From Meira nashicola (Eukaryota; Basidiomycota; Exobasidiomycetes; Exobasidiales; Brachybasidiaceae): a stretch of 64,000 nt of DNA. Position numbers and translations under genes: made by a program. How positions within the stretch are numbered: the stretch's first letter is position 1; each line of letters starts with the position of its first letter. Positions 31,006 through 41,186 of this stretch are shown one piece after another. The notes beneath the pieces were generated by a model. It saw only the letters and a program-made list of their open reading frames with translations, searched no databases and was not told where the DNA came from. The stretch covers positions 1,426,001 through 1,490,000 of the forward strand of contig BCJU01000002.1 in NCBI GenBank assembly GCA_001600355.1, given 5' to 3'.

Positions 31006-32055
31006 TTATGATATAGTCATAAGAGCGAAAAGAGTAGTAAAAGTGATTGCTGAAATTGCAATAAAAGAAGGAGCATTCATCAAACCTGAAATATGTGCTC
31101 CACTTGTACCTTTTTTAAGTTGTTTAACAGTGAGTAAAGCTACACGACCATCGATTGTTGTTTGATTTGGTAATGCAACGGTAGGATGATTGATTCCATC
31201 GCTTGTTCTATTTAATAGTACACCTGCTTCTATCCATTCTACCGTTGTATTATACACATTTCCTTCCCATTGTGTTCCATTTGAAATTGTTGCATTTCCG
31301 ACTGTAAAGGAGAGGTTGTCAGTTATAAACATATAATTAACTTTCATATTTTGTTCGCATCACTCACCAAGTTCATCTCTACCATCATTATATCCATTCA
31401 AAGCGATCATATGACCATTATCAAGATCCAATTCAACACTTGTAGCAAGAAAGAATGCACCTGTAGATTCTTGTTTAAACCATCTAAAATGATTTCCGCC
31501 AACAAAAGTTTCTTTACACGTTCCAATATAAGGCATTCCATAATTCCATCTTAAAACACCATTATCTCCATTTCCCGTTCCTTGTGTTTGATTACCATTT
31601 CCTAAATTTGCATATTGATTCGATCCGTTTGCTTGACCTAAACATGAAACTCCAAAGTTTACAGATGTTACCCATAACAAGAAACCTTCATATGTCAAAA
31701 CTGATTCATCAGATAAACCTGAAACGATTGCATTCAACGGTTCACCTAAGTCTGGTAATCCTGGTAGAATCTGTTATTTAATAGGATATGATTAGAGACC
31801 TCTTTTTCTTCTCTAATACTGTGTACACAATTCACTCACTGTTAACATTGAACCTCCTACTTCATTCGGATTCGTATAATTCTTCTTCTCTTCTCGCTTT
31901 GAAAGCCATCTTTCGGTGATGGGTGATTGTGTTTGTGTTTGTTTTAAAGGTTTAGCATAAATTGAAGGAAAGACGAAAACCAAACAAAGGAGTGCCAACA
32001 CTAAATGTCGTATTATGAATCCCTTTCTCTGTGTAGAACAAGAAGCAGACATCAT
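31006..32055 (-). CDS. Secreted, probably GPI-anchored glycoprotein, unknown family
   Basis: Three exons, 31840-32055, 31368-31770 and 31006-31301, give 304 residues; introns of 69 and 66 nt both have GTGAGT donors and CAG acceptors. A signal peptide is visible (LVLALLCLVFVFPSIYA). The ectodomain has a Gly/Asn/Gln-rich low-complexity patch (GNGNQTQGTGNGDNG), at least six N-x-S/T sequons (for example NGS, NAT, NGT, NTT, NRT) and two cysteines in the mature part (SCLGQ, GTCKE). The C-terminus has small residues followed by a hydrophobic tail (APSFIAISAITFTTLFALMTIS), the layout of a GPI attachment signal. Expected location is cell wall or outer plasma membrane. I recognise no catalytic motif. 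Confidence 0.75.
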
Positions 32056-33396
32056 CTTGTCGGCTTAGGTTATCACAAGTTGAATAAATATGATGATGAT
32101 GGTGATGGTGATATTGAGATGCCGATCATAATGTTCAGGAAGAAAGTTATCAAATGCATTCATTCATTCAAACCCGTTGCGTGCGCATACATTGTGTCAG
32201 TCTAAACCGGATGATCTATACAAGTATGTATGTATCTCAAAAATCTTAAAAAAGAATCACAAGAAGTCTGCATGTATGCACGCATGCATAATGGTACTCT
32301 TCCCTCTTTATACGGTAAATCATTCCCGCCAAAAAATAATAATAAAAAACTACTCTTTCTATCAATCAAACTGAATTTTGAGAGTATGTATCTCACTCAT
32401 AGGCGTGCTGACGTATGTATGTATGTATCCCAAGACATAACTTTGCTTCCTATCGCTCAAGCAAGCAAACAAGCAAAAAATAGAAAAACTTTTACATGCA
32501 TTTATCAATTCGCGCTGCTGCCGAACGAAAGAAAAAAGTGGAGGAAATTTGACTGATCGGCTGACTGGCTGGCTGGCTTCCCTCTCTTCTTTTAATTAAA
32601 TTAAAAACCCTGGCTTCCAAATTAAACGCCGAGAGCACTGAATAAGCAATCGCGCCGAAAATTGGCATATGTACAGTTTATATAGGATAGGCTGGCTCTT
32701 CCAGCTTGAACTAAAAAATGTCGAAAGTGGCTTGCGATTGTGCAGCTCTGCGCTTGGCCAAAAGAAACTTTCCTTGTCGCCAAGCGTTCATGCTTTGCTT
32801 TGTTGATATATTGGTGTCAAGATCATCATTCTCCATAGTTTTTATCATAGATTGTATGGTATCATGAGAGTATGTATTACTAGCAAAGCTGTATTTATCT
32901 TACAGATGAGAACAGTAAGCTTTTATTTGCTCGGCTTCAAAATTATCTTCTGTGATGCCGATTTGACTGAATCTTCCATATAAAAGGATTCTGAAAAGAC
33001 CTACTTGTGAGTTTTGACTTGGTTTTAATCCCAATATATCGTCAATCAGGAACAAAATTAGGTTAAGGAACACATATAAACACTTATATAAGCTAATTTT
33101 ATGGATTCGCTTCCGAAGATGAGTTGAAGGTGAATTATCAATCAGATAACGTAAGAAGATCTAAACGAACAAAAAAAAAATAAGTTTTTCAGTGCCTGAC
33201 GCCTGAATTATTTTTTTATTGATTTTTGACTGCACTTTGAAGCTTGTTCAATAATGAATGATTCGCGATATGTTAGCGTATTTTGAAATTGCAATACGCT
33301 AGAAGGTTATGAGCATAAAAGTGGAGAAAGAAGCTTTTGTCTTTGATCAAATTTTTGTCTTTTGTTCTTTCTCTTATCATCACAAACCATATAAAA
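32056..33396. other. Long divergent promoter region (GPI-type gene and siderophore acyltransferase)
   Basis: 1341 bp, no gene supported. It holds GTATGTATGTAT runs at 32224 and 32412-32429, CATTCATTCATTC near 32157, a GGCTGACTGGCTGGCTGGC run near 32559, and five HGATAR-type sites between 32842 and 33379 on the acyltransferase side. Confidence 0.45.
32842..33379. promoter_or_regulatory. Cluster of GATA-type motifs upstream of the siderophore acyltransferase
   Basis: HGATAR matches: TTATCA 32842-32847, TTATCT 32895-32900, TTATCA 33135-33140, AGATAA 33144-33149 and TTATCA 33374-33379. The third and fourth form a divergent pair 3 bp apart. Fungal siderophore genes are repressed under iron by GATA factors (Urbs1, SreA), which makes the cluster plausible, though such short motifs also occur by chance in AT-rich DNA. 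Confidence 0.4.
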
Positions 33397-34692
33397 ATGG
33401 CATCTACCCGTGAACCAGCATTCGTTGCACCTTCAGCAATTATTGCTTTGGATAAACGACCATTAAAGGAAACTTTTACGTTACCTGACCTTACACCTGT
33501 TCAATTTGATGAAGATGAAAAAACACATCATATTAAAATTTCATTAGGTTCTTCACCTGAAGAAAAGCAAGATAATTCACACGCTCGCTTCCCAAGATCA
33601 AAAGAAGATCTTGATGCTACTTTACAACCTATTATCGAATTTATCCCATTAGGAAGGAAAGCAAAATCAAGTCATTTACAAGTAAAAGAAGATCGTGCAA
33701 CATTTACTGAAGTATTCGAAATCAAAGCAACTGCAGGACACGTTTCATTTAAAGATTTATGGTCAGCTTTATATGCATTTTGGATTAGACGTGATGAACA
33801 TGAACGTTTTCCAATCTTGGTTGGTGCTTCATTCCCAAATCGTAAAGATATAATTCGTTATATTTTACATTGTGGTTTAGGATTACGTTATCCTGACTCT
33901 CAAAGTGAATTTGATATTGTTCTTGATCGTTCGGCTTTTTGGCAAGGTGCAGGCGCTCCACTTTCACGTTCTTGGTTACGTGCACCTGAACCTTCACCGA
34001 AAGAATTCGGAGATGTGATGGGAACTGCATTCCCTCTCGTTCAATCATTCACACGTTCAAACGATCCTCCTGTTCTTACAACTCATCCACTTCGTCCACC
34101 AAAACCGGAAGCAGGAACGATTATTTATTCACGTTATGTTCATTCGGTAAAATCTCATTATCAATTAACAATAATTGATTGGAAAAATGAAGAACATTTT
34201 AATCTTTATGCAAAATGGCAAAATAGTGATCGTGTAAATCATGGTTGGCGTGAACGTGGAGATGAAGAACATCATCGTAAATATCTTCAAGAACGTCAAG
34301 CTGATCCTCATAGTATGGGATTAATTTCAAGTTGGGATGGTGAATATGCAGGTTATAGCGAAGTGAATTGGTGTAAAGAAAACGGAATGAACGCTTTCGT
34401 TGGTGGAATGGGTGATTATGATCAAGGTACACATTCTTTCGTAGGAGAGGAAAAGTTTAGAGGTCGTTACAGATTCGCCCATAATATGATCAGCTTGAAA
34501 CATTTTTGTTTCTTACGTGAACCAAGAGCTAATATCGTTATCGGTGAACCAAGATTTGACCTCCCCATCATCCCATTATTATCTGCTTATCTACCTCAAA
34601 GTTTCCGAAAGGAGATTGAATTACCTCACAAAAGAGCCGTCCTTTTCATTTTACATCGCGATCGCTTCTTTTCAGAAGGAATGTTTTATTAG
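33397..34692 (+). CDS. Siderophore-type hydroxyornithine acyltransferase (SidF/Fer5-like, GNAT fold)
   Basis: 431 residues from the ATG at 33397. The C-terminal half (about 245-425) is the AlcB/IucB/SidF acyltransferase domain: TIIDWKNEEHFNLYAKWQNSD, RVNHGW, MGLISSWDGEYAGYSEVNW, DYDQGTHSFVGEEKFRG and the terminal EPRANIVIGEPRFD. The N-terminal half is the usual structural copy of the fold. Enzymes of this family transfer an acyl group from CoA to N5-hydroxyornithine or hydroxylysine for hydroxamate siderophores; basidiomycete members include Fer5 of ferrichrome A synthesis. The acyl donor cannot be read from the sequence. No peptide synthetase, ornithine hydroxylase or siderophore transporter lies nearby, so the gene is not in a visible cluster. 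No obvious C-terminal peroxisomal tripeptide (ends GMFY). Confidence 0.85.
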   Translation: MASTREPAFVAPSAIIALDKRPLKETFTLPDLTPVQFDEDEKTHHIKISLGSSPEEKQDNSHARFPRSKEDLDATLQPIIEFIPLGRKAKSSHLQVKEDRATFTEVFEIKATAGHVSFKDLWSALYAFWIRRDEHERFPILVGASFPNRKDIIRYILHCGLGLRYPDSQSEFDIVLDRSAFWQGAGAPLSRSWLRAPEPSPKEFGDVMGTAFPLVQSFTRSNDPPVLTTHPLRPPKPEAGTIIYSRYVHSVKSHYQLTIIDWKNEEHFNLYAKWQNSDRVNHGWRERGDEEHHRKYLQERQADPHSMGLISSWDGEYAGYSEVNWCKENGMNAFVGGMGDYDQGTHSFVGEEKFRGRYRFAHNMISLKHFCFLREPRANIVIGEPRFDLPIIPLLSAYLPQSFRKEIELPHKRAVLFILHRDRFFSEGMFY

Positions 34693-34748
34693 TACAATAG
34701 ATGTGGTCGCATAAACATGCCAAATAATATAATTGACAAACCCTTTTT

Positions 34749-35639
34749 TCAAAATGCGTCTGTGTTGATAAGATTTCTCTCTTTATCGATATCCATCACG
34801 ATCCCTTTTCCTGCCCAAGGCGCGTCATCTCTCCGAGGTCCATCACCAAAAATTTCATAACCTGGCATATAACGTGCAACAAAGTCATGTACTTGATCAT
34901 CAGTCATGCCTGACTTGCCTTTTGCTTTCATCGCATGTTCAGCTTGTAATCTCCAAGTGAACACGTCAAACAAGTTTTGAGGCCGTAAAATGACAAATGC
35001 ATCTATCAGTCTATACCAATCCAAATATCCGGCTAATATGGTATTAATTTGCTGCAGACTCTCTAGCGAATGTTGTGTGAAGAAGGGAGCCTTTCCACCA
35101 CTTCCAGTAGCCCTTCGAACTTTGGCTGCTTGATATAATTCTTCTAGTGCATCTGCCGGTATGGGATAGAAACCCATACACCATCCTTCAAAGATGACAA
35201 CGTCAATTGGAGTAACAACATCAACCGTCTCTTCTATTCGATCTCCTTCTCCGTTAAATTTGCTTTTATCAAATATTGGTAATCGAACAGTTGTTCCATC
35301 TTTACTCTCTTTGAGCTGTGATAATATTTTCGTTCCTAGTTGCATATCATGTGTGCCAGGTTGACCTCTACCATGTAAAAGTTTATTTTCAGGATACAAT
35401 TCCTTCAATTCTTCCAATTTATCATGTGCTAGGTAGAAATCATCAATACTCAAAACTGCCGTTCGCTTTCCTTCTTTCTCTAAATTCTTCTGTACACCTT
35501 CTGTTACTGTTGTTTTTCCACTTCCTTGTGGACCTTGAAGTCCAACGATCATTGGCAACTTGGCTTTGTGTCGGCTTAAATGATGCAAAATATGCTTCGT
35601 TATCACATTCGCTTTTTGTGTAGCCATTTCCTCTTTCAT
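34749..35639 (-). CDS. D-glycerate 3-kinase / TDA10-like P-loop kinase
   Basis: 296 residues (292 from the ATG at 35627). The Walker A loop is GLQGPQGSGKTT near residue 35; SIDDFYLAHDKL provides the Walker B-like acid, followed by LLHGRGQPGTHD, PIFDKSKFNGEGDR and IFEGWCMGFYP. These blocks define the plant-type glycerate kinase/yeast Tda10 family, related to uridine and pantothenate kinases. Plant enzymes phosphorylate glycerate in photorespiration; the fungal role is less clear but ATP-dependent glycerate phosphorylation is likely. Convergent with the siderophore acyltransferase (56 bp apart) and divergent from MYG1. Confidence 0.88.
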   Translation of the reverse strand: MKEEMATQKANVITKHILHHLSRHKAKLPMIVGLQGPQGSGKTTVTEGVQKNLEKEGKRTAVLSIDDFYLAHDKLEELKELYPENKLLHGRGQPGTHDMQLGTKILSQLKESKDGTTVRLPIFDKSKFNGEGDRIEETVDVVTPIDVVIFEGWCMGFYPIPADALEELYQAAKVRRATGSGGKAPFFTQHSLESLQQINTILAGYLDWYRLIDAFVILRPQNLFDVFTWRLQAEHAMKAKGKSGMTDDQVHDFVARYMPGYEIFGDGPRRDDAPWAGKGIVMDIDKERNLINTDAF

Positions 35640-35993
35640 TTCTTTCTAATGAATGAATGATAAAGGTGACCGAATTAAAGAGAGTATATGCGAAACAGTC
35701 ATTCCCCCGGAGTTTCTTCTCTAAGTCCGTCTGTCCGTCCGTGCATGCGAAGATATAGACTAGAATTCGCGTCTAAATTTTTAATCAGACTGGACGCCTG
35801 AAAAAAAAAATATGTTCTTCTCAAATCATTATTCTCTTACTCTTGTTCGATCACCTTGACTACACGGACTTAGGTGTAATTTTTCGACAACCTGATTCAT
35901 ACTCTCATAAAACCAACTTCTTTTCGAGTCGCCTCTCGATCGTTCACTCAGCCAGTTTTTCGCCATACATCAAATCATAGTATAATCGCAAGA
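35640..35993. other. Divergent promoter region of glycerate kinase and MYG1
   Basis: 354 bp with a GTCCGTCTGTCCGTCCGTGC run near 35726 and a poly-A block near 35803. Nothing else recognised. Confidence 0.4.
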
Positions 35994-37049
35994 ATGGCAA
36001 CTTCTGGCATTGATACAAAGCGAGCAAAACTTGACGGAAATGAACATATCGTTACACATAATGGTACTCATCATGCAGATGAAGCTTTAGCAGTTCATTT
36101 ATTGAGAAAGTTACCACAATACGCACAAGCTAAACTTACAAGAACTCGTGATCAATCAATCATTGATTCGGCTACAATTGTTGTAGACGTTGGTGCACAA
36201 TACGATCCTGCTCGTCATCGTTATGATCATCATCAAAGAGGATTCGAAGAAACATTTGATTCCGACCATAAAATTAAATTGAGTAGTGCAGGATTGGTTT
36301 GGAAGCATTTCGGAAAAGATATCGTTGGTGCACATTTACAATTACCTCTTGATGATAAACGAGTAACCTTGTTACACATGAAACTTTATGATGATTTCGT
36401 TGAAGCAATCGATGGTATAGATAATGGAATTCCACTCTTTCCTCCTTCTGCTGGTCAACCAGCCTATTCATCAAAAACAGATCTTTCGGCACGTGTAGGA
36501 TATTTGAATCCAGCTTGGAACGAAACCTTGCCTAGCGATCCTGCAGAACGAGAGGCAGATTCGATGCGTAGATTCGAACGTGCAAGCTCTTTGGCTGGTG
36601 GAGAATTCTTTGATAGATTAGATTTCTCTTTCAGATCCTGGTTACCTGCTCGGGAAATTATTGAGAAAGCATTAAACAACCGCAAAGATGGTCCATCTGC
36701 CGATCCTCAAGGAAGACTTTTGATCTTTGATGAATTCGCTTCTTGGAAAAGTCACATCTTTGATTTGGAGAAAGATTTAAACATACCCGATAACGAAAAA
36801 GTACTTTATGTCATCTATCCAGATGAATCAGGCAAATGGCGTATTCAATGTGTTCCCGAATCACCCGATAGTTTCGTTAGTCGTAAAGCACTTCCTGAAC
36901 CTTGGAGAGGTATTAGAGATGCAGAACTTTCAAAATTGACTGGAATTGAAGGATGTATTTTCGTTCATCAAAGTGGCTTTATTGGTGGTAATGCAACAAA
37001 AGAAGGAGCATTAAAGATGGCACATGCCGCTTTAGCAAGCAATGTTTAA
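35994..37049 (+). CDS. MYG1: MYG1-family DHH-like exonuclease
   Basis: 351 residues, full length for the family. Family motifs are THNGTHHADEALAVHLL near residue 20, VVDVGAQYDPARHRYDHHQRGF near 60-85 (the DHH metal site), SSAGLVWKHFG, DGIDNGIP, and the C-terminal FVHQSGFIGGNATKEGALKMA. MYG1 proteins are conserved from yeast to man; human MYG1 is a 3'-5' RNA exonuclease in nucleus and mitochondria. The N-terminus (MATSGIDTKRAK) is not a strong mitochondrial signal. It sits between two P-loop small-molecule kinases and ends 52 bp from the convergent riboside kinase gene. Confidence 0.94.
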   Translation: MATSGIDTKRAKLDGNEHIVTHNGTHHADEALAVHLLRKLPQYAQAKLTRTRDQSIIDSATIVVDVGAQYDPARHRYDHHQRGFEETFDSDHKIKLSSAGLVWKHFGKDIVGAHLQLPLDDKRVTLLHMKLYDDFVEAIDGIDNGIPLFPPSAGQPAYSSKTDLSARVGYLNPAWNETLPSDPAEREADSMRRFERASSLAGGEFFDRLDFSFRSWLPAREIIEKALNNRKDGPSADPQGRLLIFDEFASWKSHIFDLEKDLNIPDNEKVLYVIYPDESGKWRIQCVPESPDSFVSRKALPEPWRGIRDAELSKLTGIEGCIFVHQSGFIGGNATKEGALKMAHAALASNV

Positions 37050-37101
37050 GATTATGTATTGTTTTCTAACAAAATGCAATGTCTATATAATTGTACAGTA
37101 C

Positions 37102-37893
37102 TCAATCAGTTGCAGATGAAGTAGCATCTAAGAAACGTATGATCTCATTCACAGATGATTTGACCACATCATTTATATGTGTTCCTTGTCCTTCTATCAA
37201 TAGCAAATCCTTGACAGGAGCACCATCTGTAGTTTGATCTTCCTTCACTTTTACGAGCGGGCCATGTTCGATATCCCCATTGACAAACAATTCCTTATGT
37301 GCTTTAACGTAACCGGGCCAAATTACATGTTCGAAATATCCCGGTGGATCTTGCCATACCGTATTCTCTGCGGTTGCATAACCTCCTCTTTCGTTCCTTC
37401 TACTTTCCAAAGTAGCTCTATCACAACGTAAGAACAACCTTATATCCATCTCTTTACGTACTTTAGCATCGTAATAAAGCAAGAATCCATCGGCAAGGAT
37501 GATATGTTGAATTTCAGGATGTTTATCAAGAGCATTGATGAGATTTTGTTTACATTCTTGCGTAAGAGGCGTATCAAGTGGTCGATCAGGTTGTAAATTT
37601 AAATGATCATGTGAAGAATGATGATCAGGTAATTTTCCAAAAGTTTTAGCATGATGTAAAACTTCTTTCATTCTTTTATAATCAATAGTTCCAATAGGAT
37701 TATCCCAATCTCTTGCTTGTAATCTTTCATTCCAAGGTAAACTTTCTTCCGGTAATGCGAAATCATCTTGATGTAAAATTACTCCAATCTTTGGTGGTAA
37801 TAATGCAAGTAAATGTTTTGCTAATGTTGTCTTTCCTGAACTCGTTGGCCCTCCAACACCAACAACGATCGTTTTTGCCATCTTTGATAGCAT
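37102..37893 (-). CDS. NRK1: Nicotinamide riboside kinase
   Basis: 263 residues (259 from the ATG at 37881, MAKTIVVG). The P-loop is VGVGGPTSSGKTTLA; HQDDFALPEESLPW and RDWDNPIGTIDYKRM bind the riboside and catalyse transfer. ADGFLLYYDAKV and LFLRCDRATLESRRNERGGY (lid) follow, then the GYFEHVIWPGYVKAHKEL block typical of NRK. The enzyme phosphorylates nicotinamide riboside to the mononucleotide in NAD salvage. Fungal members are about 240 residues, so length fits. Either of two nearby ATGs may start the protein. Confidence 0.92.
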   Translation of the reverse strand: MLSKMAKTIVVGVGGPTSSGKTTLAKHLLALLPPKIGVILHQDDFALPEESLPWNERLQARDWDNPIGTIDYKRMKEVLHHAKTFGKLPDHHSSHDHLNLQPDRPLDTPLTQECKQNLINALDKHPEIQHIILADGFLLYYDAKVRKEMDIRLFLRCDRATLESRRNERGGYATAENTVWQDPPGYFEHVIWPGYVKAHKELFVNGDIEHGPLVKVKEDQTTDGAPVKDLLLIEGQGTHINDVVKSSVNEIIRFLDATSSATD

Positions 37894-38161
37894 GCTTTGT
37901 GCGAATATATGAAAAGCGAAAGAAGCAAAGCAACCCGCTCTAGTTTAAGCTCGGGTTTAAAAAACAAAAATAAATATCCGTGCGAAGAAAGGTTAATTGA
38001 ATGTATGCTTGAGGAGGATTAGCTTGATTACTTCGCCTTGACTGCTCGCGTGCCTTTTGAAGTTGAGAACAAAGGGACTTTAAGGTGCATATAGGGTGGC
38101 ATCTTAACTTCTTCAAAGAGCTTTTTTACTACCATCTCGACTTTTATCCACCTTTACAAGT

Positions 38162-39328
38162 ATGCTACTGGGTGGTGGAAGGCTGGTGGGTACCTGTTGG
38201 AAGTCAGCATGTCGACAGATAAATTTCCGTCATATTGGCAGCGTTGAACAAGGGGTAATACTTTCCCCACAAAAACAAGCTTTTATTCAAATTGGCTCGA
38301 ATCATTCTTTTTCAAATATTACTGGAACTTCGTTTTTTAGGGATAAAGATGCTCCCACTGTAAAATCAAACCTTTATCATACAAGTCAAATCCTATCAGA
38401 AAAGGCAATACGGATACAGACCGGATTGCAAACGAGCACAAAGGACAAATCATCAAATTCGCTCTCGAGCTATTCCAATTTATTTGCAGCACGCTTTGCT
38501 GTCTTGAGAAATCTATTACCTTCCCGCTCAGTATATTCTCGGCTGTTTTCTTCAAGTATAGCAGGACGGGAAAAACAGCAAAGAGTTGTACATTCGCTCA
38601 AGCCTTCACTGATAGAAGAAGATGCACCTAAAGTGCCCAGTGACGAGTCTCCAGTACCGTCCGATTTCATATTTTGGTTCATAATGTGTTTAAATTTGAC
38701 GGTATTTGCTGTATGGCAGCTAGCAATCAATCAAGCTCAACATGGAAATGCAAACTTGTTTGTTTCAATGTTTGCAAATTTTACATCTAGTCTTTTTAAC
38801 ATTTCACAAGGTCGATTTTGGACTCTTTTAACATCTTGCATTAGTCACATAGACTATGCTCATTTTTTCTTAAATATGCTTACTTACTTTTTCTTTGGAC
38901 GTGCAATCTTAACCCTCGTAGGCGGAAGATCTTTTTTGTTTTTCTACTTTTTAGCTGGTTTAGCTTCTTCAACTTTTTCACTTTTTATGGAACAACAAGG
39001 TTTTGGTAGTAATCGACAAGAACAAGGAAAATCATCTTTGCCAAACTTTTCTGTAGGCGCAAGTGGTTCAATTATAGCAATTGTGACTTGTTTCAGTCTT
39101 ATAAAACCAAAAGAATGGCTTTTATTTATGTTCTTTATTCCCGTACCAGCTAGGATTTTGATACCAGGTTTATTCATGTACGATCTCTATGGCATTTTTG
39201 GATCAGAGCCCAATAAAGCTTGGTGGAACAAAAATATCGTGATCGATTCGGCAGGTCATATTGGCGGTTTCATAGCAGGCCGATTGTATTGGATATACAA
39301 ACTTCGCAGATTCCGCGTAATGTGGTAA
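38162..39328 (+). CDS. PCP1: Mitochondrial rhomboid protease (PCP1/PARL type)
   Basis: 388 residues. The N-terminal about 170 residues are Arg/Ser-rich and low in acids, consistent with a mitochondrial presequence and linker. One helix (FIFWFIMCLNLTVFAVW) precedes the six-helix rhomboid core, the 1+6 topology of mitochondrial rhomboids. The catalytic dyad is Ser in SVGASGSI at about residue 302 and His in SAGHIGGFIAG at about 366; SHIDYAHFFLNML corresponds to the conserved helix-2 HxxxxHxxxN region, with the Asn and second His present. Yeast Pcp1 cleaves cytochrome c peroxidase and Mgm1 in the inner membrane. Convergent with the MCCB gene, 88 bp apart. Confidence 0.9.
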   Translation: MLLGGGRLVGTCWKSACRQINFRHIGSVEQGVILSPQKQAFIQIGSNHSFSNITGTSFFRDKDAPTVKSNLYHTSQILSEKAIRIQTGLQTSTKDKSSNSLSSYSNLFAARFAVLRNLLPSRSVYSRLFSSSIAGREKQQRVVHSLKPSLIEEDAPKVPSDESPVPSDFIFWFIMCLNLTVFAVWQLAINQAQHGNANLFVSMFANFTSSLFNISQGRFWTLLTSCISHIDYAHFFLNMLTYFFFGRAILTLVGGRSFLFFYFLAGLASSTFSLFMEQQGFGSNRQEQGKSSLPNFSVGASGSIIAIVTCFSLIKPKEWLLFMFFIPVPARILIPGLFMYDLYGIFGSEPNKAWWNKNIVIDSAGHIGGFIAGRLYWIYKLRRFRVMW

Positions 39329-39416
39329 AGTGAAGCACAAATGCACTTTGTACTATAGTCATTCTTATTCTAACACAAGATGATACTTAATAATGTATGT
39401 ATTCGTTCAATCATCT

Positions 39417-41186
39417 TTACATTCTATATACTCCTCCGGCATGTCCATTACCATCCCAAGCAGTATGACCATGAGAATTTCCGCTTCCGTTTCTAAGAGC
39501 ACTTCTTTGACGACCTTGATTAGCAACACTTAAAGCCAAAGCAAGAGTTCCACGAGTATCAGTCGGTCTAATTATACCATCATCCCATAATCTTGCAGAA
39601 GCATATTGTGGTGTACTTTGCGCTTCAATTTGATCACGTAAACCTGCAATCCGTTTTGGATCAGAAGAAACAGTAGACATAACACTTGCTAATTGATCGC
39701 CTCCCATCACTCCAACACGTGCTGTTGGCCACATGAACAAGAAACGTGGACCGTATGCACGACCGTTCATTCCGTAATTTCCTGCACCATAACTTCCACC
39801 GATCACTACAGTCATCTTTGGTACATCAGCACAAGCTACCGCTCTTACCATCTTTGCGCCATCTTTTGCAATTCCAGCTTGTTCGGCTTTCGTACCAACC
39901 ATATAACCAGTCACATTTACGAGGAAAACCAATGGAATCTGTCTTTGATTACATAATTGAATAAAGCTCGTAGCTTTTTGAGCTGATGAAGAGAATAAAA
40001 CACCATTATTTCCAATAATACCAACTGGTTGTCCTGCGATGCTTGCAAATCCGGTAACCAGAGTGGGACCATAAAGCTTCTTGAATTCATGAAATCGTGA
40101 TCCGTCAACAATACGAGCGATCACGTCACGCATATCAAATGGCTGACGAAGGTTGGTGGGAACAATACCGTGCAATTCAGAAGGGTCGTACAATGGTGCT
40201 TCGTATGGTGCTGCCATTGAGCTATTGGCTGGGGATAAAGTAGTTGATGATGGTACACTTCCTCCAGCACGTCCAAGGTTGGCAATTGCTTCCCTTGCCA
40301 AAGCGATCGCATGTGCATCATCAATAGCCAAATGATCAGTTACACCACTTTGTGAACAATGCATTTCACCTCCTCCCAACGTTTCATCATCAACATCTTC
40401 ACCTAACGCTGCTTTAACGAGAGGTGGACCTGCTAAAAAGATTGTACCTTGATTACGAACGATAATATTTTCATCTGCCATTGCAGGAACATATGCACCT
40501 CCTGCAACACTGATTCCATGAACGACTGAAATTTGTGGAATTCCCAAAGCTGACATTTGTGCCATTTCTGCAAAGATACGACCAAAATGATGTGCATCAG
40601 GAAAAACATCCGCTTGGTGAGGTAAAGCAGCACCACCTGATTCTACAAGATAAACACATGGAAGTCTATTTTCTCTTGCGATCTGTTGTGCACGTAAATG
40701 CTTTTTGACAGTGATTGGATAATATGAACCACCTTTTACTGTTGGATCGTTTGCTAAAATTAAAGTTTGCGTTCCCGAAACAGTTCCAATACCAGTAATC
40801 ACTCCACCTCCAGGTACTTCATCAGGTGATCCATACATATCCCATCCAGCAAGTGAACTAAATTCCAAGAAAGGACTTCCAGGATCCAATAAAGCACCAA
40901 TCCTATCTCTTGCTAACATCTTTCCACGTTTGATATGCCTCTGTCTTGCTTTTTCTGGTCCACCTAATGCAATTTTACTATGTAATGAATCCATTTCGTT
41001 CACTAAAGAGGACATTGAAGTAAAATTGCTCTTGTATGCATCCGAATTGACGTCCACATTGTTTGGAAGAACGCTTAATGGGCTAAAAGTTCGATTAGAT
41101 GTAGTGAACCGTCTTGTTTGATTGACAGCACCTTTCAACCCTTGTCTTTGTAAGTTGCCATTACAGACAGATCGTAGTCGAATCAT
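39417..41186 (-). CDS. MCCB: 3-Methylcrotonyl-CoA carboxylase beta (carboxyltransferase) subunit, mitochondrial
   Basis: 589 residues from the ATG at 41186 ([19 protein letters not shown]). The start is rich in Arg, Gln and Ser without acids, a mitochondrial presequence. The carboxyltransferase halves follow: [80 protein letters not shown] and [15 protein letters not shown]. The last two blocks separate MCC from propionyl-CoA carboxylase. The second half has [32 protein letters not shown] and the [11 protein letters not shown] acyl-CoA region. With the biotin-bearing alpha subunit (not in the window) it acts in leucine breakdown. A Gly/His-rich tail ends the protein. Confidence 0.93.
   Translation of the reverse strand: MIRLRSVCNGNLQRQGLKGAVNQTRRFTTSNRTFSPLSVLPNNVDVNSDAYKSNFTSMSSLVNEMDSLHSKIALGGPEKARQRHIKRGKMLARDRIGALLDPGSPFLEFSSLAGWDMYGSPDEVPGGGVITGIGTVSGTQTLILANDPTVKGGSYYPITVKKHLRAQQIARENRLPCVYLVESGGAALPHQADVFPDAHHFGRIFAEMAQMSALGIPQISVVHGISVAGGAYVPAMADENIIVRNQGTIFLAGPPLVKAALGEDVDDETLGGGEMHCSQSGVTDHLAIDDAHAIALAREAIANLGRAGGSVPSSTTLSPANSSMAAPYEAPLYDPSELHGIVPTNLRQPFDMRDVIARIVDGSRFHEFKKLYGPTLVTGFASIAGQPVGIIGNNGVLFSSSAQKATSFIQLCNQRQIPLVFLVNVTGYMVGTKAEQAGIAKDGAKMVRAVACADVPKMTVVIGGSYGAGNYGMNGRAYGPRFLFMWPTARVGVMGGDQLASVMSTVSSDPKRIAGLRDQIEAQSTPQYASARLWDDGIIRPTDTRGTLALALSVANQGRQRSALRNGSGNSHGHTAWDGNGHAGGVYRM

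Noticed and set aside
32056..39328. A siderophore or secondary-metabolite gene cluster
   Set aside because: Only the acyltransferase is present; its neighbours are housekeeping genes, and no synthetase, hydroxylase or transporter is seen.
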